From NCBI GenBank assembly GCA_020073085.1, contig JAIQFV010000003.1, positions 248,001 through 312,000 of the forward strand: a DNA stretch of 64,000 bases, written 5' to 3'. Shown here in pieces: positions 57,013 through 64,000 of the stretch. Position 1 is the stretch's first letter, and each line of letters begins with the position of its first letter. Below the pieces are notes generated by a model, which was not told the origin of the DNA, did no database searches, and saw only the letters and a program-made list of their open reading frames with translations. The stretch comes from Terriglobia bacterium (lineage in GTDB: Bacteria; Acidobacteriota; Terriglobia; JAIQFV01). The position numbers and the translations under genes are program-made.

Positions 57013-57804
57013 ATGGACCTCGGAATCTCAGGCAAGCGGGCATTGGTCGCCGCCGCAAGTCATGGGTTAGGCAAGGCCGCAGCCATGGAGTTGGCCAAAG
57101 AGGGGGCGCGTCTGGTCATCTGTTCGCGCGATCAATCGGCCATCGAAAGCGCGGCGGAAGAGATTCGTGCCGCAACCAGCATGGAAGTTCTGCCGGTGGT
57201 TGCCGACGTCACACAGATTCCTGATATTGAAAGACTGGCCGATCATGCCATGGCCCGCTTCGGCGGGGTGGATATCCTGGTGACTAACGCGGGAGGCCCT
57301 CCGGCCACGACTTTTTCCACGACGCCCCCGGATGCCTGGCAAAAGGCATTTGACCTGACCCTGATGAGCGCCATCAATTTGTGTCGAGCCCTCGTCCCTC
57401 AGATGCGACAACGACAATGGGGAAGAATCATCTTCATCAGCTCGATCACCGTGAAACAGCCAGCCGGAAACTTGTTATTGTCGAACGTAATTCGCACGGC
57501 AATTTCAGGCCTGTCGAAGAGCCTCTCGAATGAGTATGCCGCTGACAACGTCCTGGTCAATTCGGTTCTCCCCGGGTACACGCTCACGGAGCGGATGGCC
57601 GAACTCTCCGAAGCACAAGCCAAGACGCGAGGGGTTTCCACGGACCAAGTCATCGCCGAGTGGGTCCAACAGATTCCCATGCGTCGCCTGGGAAAGCCCG
57701 AAGAATTAGCAGCTTTGATTGCGTTTCTGGCCTCCGAGCGCGCGAGTTACATTACCGGCGCGGCAATCCAGGTCGATGGCGGATTCATAAAGGGGATCTA
57801 CTGA
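57013..57804 (+). CDS. SDR-family protein with altered catalytic site
   Basis: About 263 residues from [26 protein letters not shown] upstream. The Rossmann fold is clear (VAAASHGLGKAAAMELA, ILVTNAGGPPATT, the C-terminal ASYITGAAIQVDGGFIKG). The catalytic Ser is kept in IIFISSITVKQPAGN, but where YxxxK should be the sequence is SNVIRTAISGLSKSL, with no Tyr or Lys at the usual places. A group of 3-oxoacyl-ACP-reductase-like SDRs shares this SN-x-x-R pattern. It may use a different chemistry or be a non-enzymatic binder. Confidence 0.85.
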   Translation: MDLGISGKRALVAAASHGLGKAAAMELAKEGARLVICSRDQSAIESAAEEIRAATSMEVLPVVADVTQIPDIERLADHAMARFGGVDILVTNAGGPPATTFSTTPPDAWQKAFDLTLMSAINLCRALVPQMRQRQWGRIIFISSITVKQPAGNLLLSNVIRTAISGLSKSLSNEYAADNVLVNSVLPGYTLTERMAELSEAQAKTRGVSTDQVIAEWVQQIPMRRLGKPEELAALIAFLASERASYITGAAIQVDGGFIKGIY

Positions 57805-58260
57805 ACCGGTCTTCCACACCTCTCCCTGCATTCCCGCAGGTTTGAATAGCTTCCGTTTTCAGGCCCATTCCTCGGCCTCTCTATAGATACTCCTGCCGAA
57901 TAAGCGGTTAAAGCCCTTGACTTGGATGGCCAAAGGGAGTCAAATGAGACGAGTCACAGGGAAGGACCTTTCGCCGATGGATTTCAGGCTCTGCGGGGTT
58001 CCCAGCTTCCGGTGATCCAATTCTCGCTTTCCCCGATGGTTGTCAACACATTGTCGAATCCCCCGTCCAAGAAAGGCAACTTCCTCAAGATCTGTCGAAG
58101 GCGGCACCCGGGGTTTAAAATTCCGCTTTCGAGACGCTCAAGTCCTCCGTTGGCGGCAGTTGGAGCGGGGGAGAGAGTCACCTTTAGCCCCATCTAACGA
58201 GGGGCGGTTCCCGTAAAGTTCCGTTGTAAGGAAAGCAAGTTCTTTAAGTCATACTATCCA
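57805..58260. other. Intergenic region without a gene
   Basis: About 460 bases before the terminator at 58274. TTGACT...AGTCAA (near 57918-57944) forms a short inverted repeat. I recognise no riboswitch or ncRNA class, but the following terminator implies that this stretch is transcribed. Confidence 0.4.
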
Positions 58261-58273
58261 TCATTGTGGTCGG

Positions 58274-58319
58274 CCGAGTTGCCGAGGAGAGAGTCATCCT
58301 GGCAATTCGGTTTTTTTTT
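58274..58319 (+). terminator. Terminator just upstream of a ribosome binding site (possible attenuator)
   Basis: CCGAGTTGCC (58274-58283) pairs with GGCAATTCGG (58301-58310) with one G-T pair, followed by nine T. AAGGAGG of the next gene begins eight bases later. A terminator this close to the start codon suggests conditional read-through, or the end of an upstream small RNA. Confidence 0.75.
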
Positions 58320-58338
58320 GCGGAATAAGGAGGCAATT

Positions 58339-61300
58339 ATGTTTAATCCGATCCAGGTTTCAACAAAAAGGGCCGAACGATCCGGAAAAGAGAGAAGATC
58401 CGGGACGAGGTTACCCCTGATGCTCATCACGGTCGTGGCACTGCTCGTTCTCCTTTGGGGGAGCCCCCAGGCATTCCTCATTGCGGGAACTGATGTTTGG
58501 ACGAGCAACGGCCCCGAAGGCGGATGGATTTATGCCTTAGCGACTGATCCAACCAACCCGAATACGGTTTACGCCGGGTCGTACGGTGGAAGTGTCTTCA
58601 AGAGCACCAATGGGGGCGCCACATGGACCACCGTGAACTCAGGACTGTCATATTCAGGAATATCCTGTCCCGTTCACGAGCTCCTGGTCGATCCGACCAC
58701 CCCCACGACTTTATATTTAGGTTCGTACGGTGGAGGAGTATTTAAGAGCACGGACGGGGGTTTGAGCTGGGTGGCGACAACCCCTCCCAGCCTCGACACA
58801 TTTATCACGGGGTTGGTTCTCGATCCGTCCTCGCCGAACAAGATTTTTGCAGTCAACAAATTCTCCGTCCTGAAGAGTACCGATGGAGGTTTGACGTGGA
58901 GCGCCAAAACGAGCGGCCTCCCTTCCAATCCTTGGCCCAGCGATCTTGCCCTCGACCCCCACAGCCCAAGTAACCTTTACGTCGGGACAAATCAGGGAGT
59001 TTACAAGAGCACTGATGCCGGGGAAACCTGGACTGCGGCGAACCAGGGGTTGAACAGTCTCAATATATTTGCAGTGGCAGTGGATCCCAATGCCACCGGA
59101 ACTCTTTATGCTGCGACTTATGTCATCGATGGCAGTATTGGGACTCTTTTCAAGAGCATCGATGGGGGAGCCAACTGGGTTCCCGCGGGCTTGTCATCCT
59201 CTGGTCCTATCTACTCCATAACAATTTCCTCGGACGAAGTGTATGTAGCGACCGGCTCTGGCGTCTACAAGCACTCGACGGGAGGTTCAGACTGGGACCA
59301 TGTCAGCACCGACTTCGTTAACACTTTGGCTGTGGACTCCGCAGGATCCATCTATGCTGCAACACAGAGCCTGGGAGTTATGAAGAGCACCAATCATGGG
59401 AAGAACTGGAACTACATGAATTCCAATCTGTACGGTCACAGCATCACCGGCATCGCAACCGACAATCTTGGAAAACCTTATGCAGTTACCCGTACCAACG
59501 GCACATTCAAAGGATCGGACGATGGCAGCTGGTCCCATCTGAGTAACTCCCCCCCATTCAATGGCGCCTTGGTCTCGGTTCATCCGGTTCTTCCCGCCGT
59601 CGTGTATGTCGGCGGTGACCGCATTTATAAAAGTACAGATGCGGGATTGACCTGGAATTCTTCAAGTAGCGGCCTACCGTCCACCAACATTTCCTGCCTG
59701 GCGATAGACCACGCAAATCCCAGCGTGCTTTTTGCCGGAACGACCTCGGCGGGAGCATTCAAGAGTGTAAATGACGGATCCACCTGGAGCCCTGCGAATA
59801 CGGGCCTGCCGAACAATAGCTACATCAGAAGTGTGGCTGTGGATCCAACCAACCATAACATTGCTTATCTCAGTACGAACGCCTTTGCCCTTTACAAGAG
59901 CAGCGACGGCGGAGCAACCTGGAATGCGATGACCTATAGTAAGCTTTATGTGGTGATTACGATCGTCATCGACCCGACCTCATCCAGTACCCTCTATATC
60001 GGGGGGCATGGCGGATTGGAGAAATCGATCGACAGCGGTGTCAGCTGGAGCAAAATCACAACAGGCTTGACCGACGATTATATGGCGTCCTTGGTGATTG
60101 ACCCGATGGTCCCCTCCACGCTCTATGTCGGGACATACGGAGGCGTGTTCAAAAGCACCAATGGCGGGACCTCATGGACAGCGATGAGTGCGGGACTCGC
60201 CAACCTGCAAGTCAATGGACTGGCCCTCGATCCCATGAACCCGGGGACAGTTTATGCCGCGACTCAGTCCGGTGTTTTCAAGTTCTCTTCCACCACGGGA
60301 CCTCATGCCCAAGTCGCTTTATCGCTTCCCGGCGGCGGTGCTGTTTCGTCGATTACAGGGGGCAATGGCGCCCTGCAGCATGCCGGATATGCCGCCCTGA
60401 CCGTCAACAGTGGGACAGATCCCTACGGGACGGCTGTCTTCAGTTTTGTACAGAATGGGACCGTGGTCAGTGAAGTCGGTGTCCCGGCATCGCCGCCAAC
60501 GAGAAATGCACGCTTCTTCATCGATTATCGGACAAATGTCCCAGGCAAATCCGACGTCGAGAACGCCGGGGTTCTCAACATCAATACTGGATTCGCCGCC
60601 GTGAACCAGGGGGCGGCAACGGCCAGCCTGACTCTTACTCTCCGGGATCCCAACGGGCAAACTTTGACGGCGGGCAGCCTGACCGTGGAACCTCATTCAC
60701 ATGTCGCTAAATTCATCGATCAGCTGGGACTGAATCTGCCTTCCGGCTTTACGTCCGGTTCGTTGGAGGTGGCCAGCAATCTCCCGGTCTCAATTCTGGC
60801 CCTTCGGTTAACCACTAACCAGCGGGGTGAAACTTTGCTGACAACAACACCCATCGCTGATTTGACACAGCCCGCGCCTGTCGGATCGCTTTTCTTCCCA
60901 CAAATGGCCGATGGAGGCGGGTACCGTACGACGATCATGCTGTTAAACACCTCAGGCAACACGGTGAGTGGCAAGATCAATTTCTATGATGACGGCGGAC
61001 TACCGAGGGAGGTTCACCTCACGACCGGCCCTTCCGGTTCCAGGATCCCCTATACGATACCTCCGGGAGGAGTTTATGTGGGGGTGACGGATGGGTCCAA
61101 CCCGGTTGTCGGGGCGGGGTCAGTGCAGGTCATTCCAGACGCAGGAAGCTCCACGCCCATTGGGTCAGGACTCTTCAGTCTCACTCAAAACGGGAATCTG
61201 GTCACGGAATCCGGCGTTCCTTCGGCGGCACCGACAACCCATGCGCGCGTTTACGTCGACACATCCACAAGTCACAATACCGGATTTGCAATCGCGGCTC

Positions 61301-61719
61301 CTGACACCACAGGGTTCCATGTCACGCTAAGAGCATATCAACTGGATGGAGTCAATGGGGCCGGTACCGGCCCCGCAGATCTGCTCCTGGTCAGTTTAGG
61401 GCACGCGGCCCAGTTCGTTGGACAATTGATCGCAGGATTGCCGGATGGGTTCACGGGGGTCCTGGATATTTCGGCACCTTCACCATTCGTCGCGTTGACT
61501 CTAAGGTCATTCACTAACTCCCGGAGTGATTTCCTGTTAACGACCTTTCCCATTGCAGATATGACCAAGCCGGCGCCCGCACCGCTCATCTTTCCTCAGA
61601 TTGTCGATGGAGGGGGATATCAGACGCAGTTTATACTCTTGAATTCCAGCGGGGCCGGTTCAAGTACCACACTCAACTTCTACGGGGATAACGGGACACC
61701 GCTTCCCGTGGGAAGGTAG
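58339..61719 (+). CDS. Large secreted Asp-box propeller protein
   Basis: About 1126 residues from MFNPIQVSTKRAERSG, with AAGGAGG five bases upstream. An N-terminal signal or anchor (LPLMLITVVALLVLLWG) precedes about 13 Asp-box/BNR blades of the type VFKSTNGGATWTTV, KSTDGGLTWSAK and KSIDSGVSWSKI (residues ~40-650), enough for two sortilin/VPS10-like propellers. The last ~480 residues hold two copies of a beta-sandwich module that includes SFVQNGTVVSEVGVPAS, FIDQLGLNLPSGF and FFPQMADGGGYRTTIMLLN; the second copy ends with FPQIVDGGGYQTQFILLN near the C-terminus. It probably sits on the cell surface and binds proteins or glycans. The Asp boxes are structural, not proof of sialidase activity. Confidence 0.85.
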   Translation: MFNPIQVSTKRAERSGKERRSGTRLPLMLITVVALLVLLWGSPQAFLIAGTDVWTSNGPEGGWIYALATDPTNPNTVYAGSYGGSVFKSTNGGATWTTVNSGLSYSGISCPVHELLVDPTTPTTLYLGSYGGGVFKSTDGGLSWVATTPPSLDTFITGLVLDPSSPNKIFAVNKFSVLKSTDGGLTWSAKTSGLPSNPWPSDLALDPHSPSNLYVGTNQGVYKSTDAGETWTAANQGLNSLNIFAVAVDPNATGTLYAATYVIDGSIGTLFKSIDGGANWVPAGLSSSGPIYSITISSDEVYVATGSGVYKHSTGGSDWDHVSTDFVNTLAVDSAGSIYAATQSLGVMKSTNHGKNWNYMNSNLYGHSITGIATDNLGKPYAVTRTNGTFKGSDDGSWSHLSNSPPFNGALVSVHPVLPAVVYVGGDRIYKSTDAGLTWNSSSSGLPSTNISCLAIDHANPSVLFAGTTSAGAFKSVNDGSTWSPANTGLPNNSYIRSVAVDPTNHNIAYLSTNAFALYKSSDGGATWNAMTYSKLYVVITIVIDPTSSSTLYIGGHGGLEKSIDSGVSWSKITTGLTDDYMASLVIDPMVPSTLYVGTYGGVFKSTNGGTSWTAMSAGLANLQVNGLALDPMNPGTVYAATQSGVFKFSSTTGPHAQVALSLPGGGAVSSITGGNGALQHAGYAALTVNSGTDPYGTAVFSFVQNGTVVSEVGVPASPPTRNARFFIDYRTNVPGKSDVENAGVLNINTGFAAVNQGAATASLTLTLRDPNGQTLTAGSLTVEPHSHVAKFIDQLGLNLPSGFTSGSLEVASNLPVSILALRLTTNQRGETLLTTTPIADLTQPAPVGSLFFPQMADGGGYRTTIMLLNTSGNTVSGKINFYDDGGLPREVHLTTGPSGSRIPYTIPPGGVYVGVTDGSNPVVGAGSVQVIPDAGSSTPIGSGLFSLTQNGNLVTESGVPSAAPTTHARVYVDTSTSHNTGFAIAAPDTTGFHVTLRAYQLDGVNGAGTGPADLLLVSLGHAAQFVGQLIAGLPDGFTGVLDISAPSPFVALTLRSFTNSRSDFLLTTFPIADMTKPAPAPLIFPQIVDGGGYQTQFILLNSSGAGSSTTLNFYGDNGTPLPVGR

Positions 61720-61836
61720 GACGACTCAAGGACACGATAGGGTTCAGTGACGCTTTACCGCAACAAGGGCGCCTTAGGGCATGCCACGCTCAGGGCGGGA
61801 GGGAGGATGTAGAGTCACGTCTTGTGGGAGTACAAC

Positions 61837-62283
61837 TTACGCCTTTGAATAGGCGACGACCTCTTCCGCCACCTCTTGCTTTGACTGGCTGTATGAGGCG
61901 TAGGAAGTAAACCCTTCCCAGAGGCGTACTTCACTTACCGGAAACCCCTTGGAGGCGGCGAATTCATAGATCAGTCGCGCCAGACTTTCGGCGGTCGGGT
62001 TCGTGTTGAGGAGAAACATGGGCTCCTGTAATTCGCCCAGAACCTTCACCAGCGGGTCGTCCTTGTGCAGCACCATCTTGTGATCGATGTTCTCGTCGAT
62101 CCAGCCTTGAACGATCCGCTTGATCTCTCCAAAGTCAACCACCATGTGCCGTTCGTCCAGACTGGGAAGCGTCAACTCCACTTCCACCTTGGAGTTGTGT
62201 CCATGCGGATGCATACAGATGCCCTGATAGTTCAAAAGCCGATGACCGTAACAGAAGCGAAGCTCTTTCGTGACCTTGTACAT
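61837..62283 (-). CDS. 6-pyruvoyltetrahydropterin synthase/QueD homologue
   Basis: 148 residues. The zinc site is formed by His in RFCYGHRLLNY and by CMHPHGHNSKVEVEL, which also has the CxxxHGH form used by QueD and PTPS. MVVDFGEIKRIV, the catalytic DHK region NIDHKMVLHKDDPL, NPTAESLARLIYEF and VRLWEGFTSYASY complete the family pattern. It could make 6-carboxytetrahydropterin for queuosine or act in tetrahydropterin synthesis. A pteridine-reductase-like SDR 290 bases upstream on the same strand favours a pterin role; no queC/queE is seen. Confidence 0.88.
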   Translation of the reverse strand: MYKVTKELRFCYGHRLLNYQGICMHPHGHNSKVEVELTLPSLDERHMVVDFGEIKRIVQGWIDENIDHKMVLHKDDPLVKVLGELQEPMFLLNTNPTAESLARLIYEFAASKGFPVSEVRLWEGFTSYASYSQSKQEVAEEVVAYSKA

Positions 62284-62330
62284 GGATCCAACCCTCCAAG
62301 TGGTTGCTCTTTGAGAACGAAGCCTGAGAT

Positions 62331-62560
62331 TAGAAGTCGGAGGTCAGAAGTCGGAAGCCGGAGACCAGAGGCCAGAAGCCAGAGGCCAGAAGCCGGAAAC
62401 CAGACATAGGACGTATTTCAATTTCGTCGGAAGTCTTGAGAAAAGCAAAACTGTCTATTCCATTCTCTGTTGGTCATCTGACGTCGCATCTCCGGCTTCT
62501 GGCCTCTGGCTTCTTCCGACCTCTGACTTCTGCCGTCTGACCTCTGTTTTCCTGGCACCT
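62331..62560. repeat. Opposed GAAGTCGGAGGTCAGAAG arrays with 23-bp arms
   Basis: Degenerate 9-12 base units run in one direction at 62331-62405 and in reverse complement at 62475-62560. Within them 62375-62397 is the exact reverse complement of 62491-62513 (23 bp). The pair could form a long cruciform or RNA stem between the QueD-like and pteridine-reductase-like genes. Confidence 0.75.
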
Positions 62561-62570
62561 GGAACCTCCC

Positions 62571-63314
62571 TCACGCTATCAGCCGGCCCCCGTCCACACT
62601 GATCATTGCGCCGGTAATGAAATCGGAGCCCTCCACCAGAAACATAACCGTCGAAGCAATGTCCTTCGGCGACCCTATCCGTTTGAGCGGCGTGGCCTTG
62701 ATCACCTTTTGCGTCTCTTCTTCCGTAAAATCGGGGGGAAGCAGAATCGGGCCCGGCGCGATGCAGTTCACCTGGACATTGGGCGCGAGGGATTTCGCCA
62801 GACCCCGGGTCATAGAGATCACCCCTCCCTTGGAAATGCAGTAGGGGAGATAATCCGCATATGGGCGCACCCCGGCCCAATCCGCAAAATTAATGATTTT
62901 GCCGCGGCCTTGCTTCAGCATCTGTTGTCCTGCAAACTTGGCGCAAAAAAACGAGCCTTTCAGATTGATATCCAGGTGACTGTCCCAATCACGTTCAGTA
63001 ACTTTTTCAAGGGGAGTCTTCTCATAGATCGCTGCACTGTTGACTAGAACGTCAATCGCCCCAAAGTGACTCACAATCGACTGCATCATGCCCTCGATTT
63101 GGGCCACGTGAGATATGTCGCACTGGATGGCCAGACCCCGGACACCGTGAGCTTCGATCTCTTTGACCGTCTGGGTGGCGGCTTCAGCGGAGCGGTTGTA
63201 ATTGACCACCACGTGTGCGCCGCGTTCTGCGAGCGCCAGGGCGATGACACGGCCGACTCGAAGCGCGCCCCCGGTGACCAGGGCTGTCTTGCCACGAAGT
63301 TCCATTCTCTTCAT
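62571..63314 (-). CDS. SDR-family protein, pteridine-reductase-like
   Basis: 247 residues. The cofactor motif TGGALRVGRVIALALAERG has the Arg-rich form of FolM/PTR1 pteridine reductases rather than the classic TGxxxGIG. VLVNSAAIYEKTP, INFADWAGVRPYADYLPYCISKGG (Tyr and Lys of YxxxK present) and ITGAMISVDGGRLI complete the SDR pattern. It likely reduces dihydropterin or dihydrofolate with NADPH. Its position next to a PTPS/QueD homologue supports this. Start at 63314 or 63305. Confidence 0.82.
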   Translation of the reverse strand: MKRMELRGKTALVTGGALRVGRVIALALAERGAHVVVNYNRSAEAATQTVKEIEAHGVRGLAIQCDISHVAQIEGMMQSIVSHFGAIDVLVNSAAIYEKTPLEKVTERDWDSHLDINLKGSFFCAKFAGQQMLKQGRGKIINFADWAGVRPYADYLPYCISKGGVISMTRGLAKSLAPNVQVNCIAPGPILLPPDFTEEETQKVIKATPLKRIGSPKDIASTVMFLVEGSDFITGAMISVDGGRLIA

Positions 63315-63412
63315 CCCCGAAGGTGTGGCGTTAATCTAGCGGAACTTTCGATGGTAGACGAAAGGCCGGAGGCGCGCAAGTATGAATTCGAGGAGGGGGA
63401 TGTAGCCAGAAC

Positions 63413-63706
63413 TCACAGCACAAATTTCGTATCCGGAAGTTTGCCGACGGCGCGGTAGATGCCTTCGACTTCGTTCATCTCTGTGCAAAAAATGTCGAAG
63501 CGATACGAAACGTACCGCCCGCCGCTGGAACTCCTTTGGAACTGCCGCTTGATCTGGGCTGTTTGAACGACCCCTTCAATCGCCCCCAGCAGCTGGGAGT
63601 AATAGCGGTGGCCGGAACTGCCGACAAAGCGAAACGAGATGAGATTCGGCAGTTCGAGGCATCGCTCCACCACCTCCGGATTCTTGAATACCGACGGCTC
63701 GCTCAT
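63413..63706 (-). CDS. DUF493 (YbeD-like) family protein
   Basis: About 97 residues from MSEPSVFKNPEVV, AAAGGT just upstream. The ferredoxin-like fold pattern of DUF493 is visible: LPNLISFRFVGSSGHRYYSQLLGAIEGV, then SSSGGRYVSYRFDIFCTEMNEVEGIYRAVGKLPDTKFVL. YbeD of E. coli is a small protein of unsettled role, linked to lipoate metabolism by its gene neighbours. No lip genes are seen here. Confidence 0.65.
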   Translation of the reverse strand: MSEPSVFKNPEVVERCLELPNLISFRFVGSSGHRYYSQLLGAIEGVVQTAQIKRQFQRSSSGGRYVSYRFDIFCTEMNEVEGIYRAVGKLPDTKFVL

Positions 63707-63766
63707 GACCTTTATATTTATAAGATATTTTCCGGGAGTTGGCAAATCCTCTTGAAGTGCCGCACA

Positions 63767-64000
63767 TCATTTTGATTCGAGGATCGACGCGGAAAGGATA
63801 TTTGCCACTTTGGCCCGCAATTCCGTGACATTACCTTTCCCGTTGGGATGAACGCGATTGGTCAAAAGAATGAGAAACGTGTTGGTGGATGGGTCGATCC
63901 AGAGATCCGTGCCGGTGAACCCGGTGTGCCCGAATGAATTCGCAGGGAACATATCCCCGCGGTTGCTGGAATAAGAGGAGGCAATGTCCCAGCCCACTCC
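63767..64000 (-). CDS. Beta-lactamase-family serine hydrolase, 3' end only
   Basis: Only the last ~77 residues are in the window; the gene continues to the right. GDMFPANSFGHTGFTGTDLWIDPSTNTFLILLTNRVHP is the C-terminal HTG motif and following strand of class C beta-lactamase/esterase-like proteins. The SxxK and YxN motifs would lie outside. It ends 60 bases upstream of the DUF493-like gene start. Confidence 0.85.
   Translation of the reverse strand, partial: GVGWDIASSYSSNRGDMFPANSFGHTGFTGTDLWIDPSTNTFLILLTNRVHPNGKGNVTELRAKVANILSASILESK

Overview
This 64 kb window looks like one contig of a moderately GC-rich, Gram-negative soil- or sediment-type chromosome. The gene content fits Acidobacteriota best: a large tricorn-like S41 protease with a secreted M1 aminopeptidase, CapK/PaaK-like adenylate-forming enzymes, a FecR-type surface protein, a long Asp-box propeller protein, and many intergenic arrays of degenerate 9-12 nt repeats. 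The phylum is inferred from content only; no rRNA or ribosomal protein gene is present. I see no prophage, integrase, IS transposase or CRISPR array.

Layout. 0.5-13.3 kb, all minus strand: two overlapping DoxX-type membrane proteins (the second frameshifted), a secreted M1 aminopeptidase behind a LolA-like protein, a 5'-truncated LytTR response regulator next to a dispersed repeat, a tricorn-like S41 protease, an AraC regulator with a VOC protein, and a YifB/ComM-type ATPase. 14.1-19.9 kb, plus strand: patatin-like phospholipase, a 1050-residue protein of no family I know, and a three-helix membrane protein. 20-24.6 kb: LysM lytic transglycosylase, glycine-zipper envelope protein, CaCA-type exchanger. 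24.6-33 kb: nadB, aroB with a foldable leader, ubiE/menG, uvrB, enolase, bcp peroxiredoxin. 33-39.7 kb, minus: tandem CapK/PaaK-like ligases (one truncated), cysK, lutCBA. 39.9-46.8 kb, minus: a run rich in redox genes (alpha/beta hydrolase, AhpD-like protein, NTF2-like protein, a putative selenoprotein, cupin, rhomboid, amidohydrolase, SET-domain methyltransferase, BCP peroxiredoxin). 47-58 kb: AsmA, mutM, ResA-like thioredoxin, FecR protein, cysS, class III aminotransferase, YraN, galT, tRNA-Gly, tRNA-Cys and an SDR. 58.3-64 kb: the propeller protein, a PTPS/QueD homologue with a pteridine-reductase-like SDR, a DUF493-like protein, and the 3' end of a beta-lactamase-family gene that runs off the window.

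The most notable item is at 41850-42455. A peroxidase-related AhpD-family gene is interrupted by one in-frame TGA exactly where the second redox cysteine of its CxxC motif belongs, and ten bases after it comes a perfect 7-bp hairpin with a GGA loop. This is the form of a bacterial SECIS element, so the gene most likely encodes a Cys-x-x-Sec selenoprotein that ordinary gene calling splits in two. Other points of interest are the patatin/1050-residue/membrane-protein locus, a structured leader before aroB, a terminator placed just before the ribosome binding site of the propeller gene, and long inverted repeats in several leaders.
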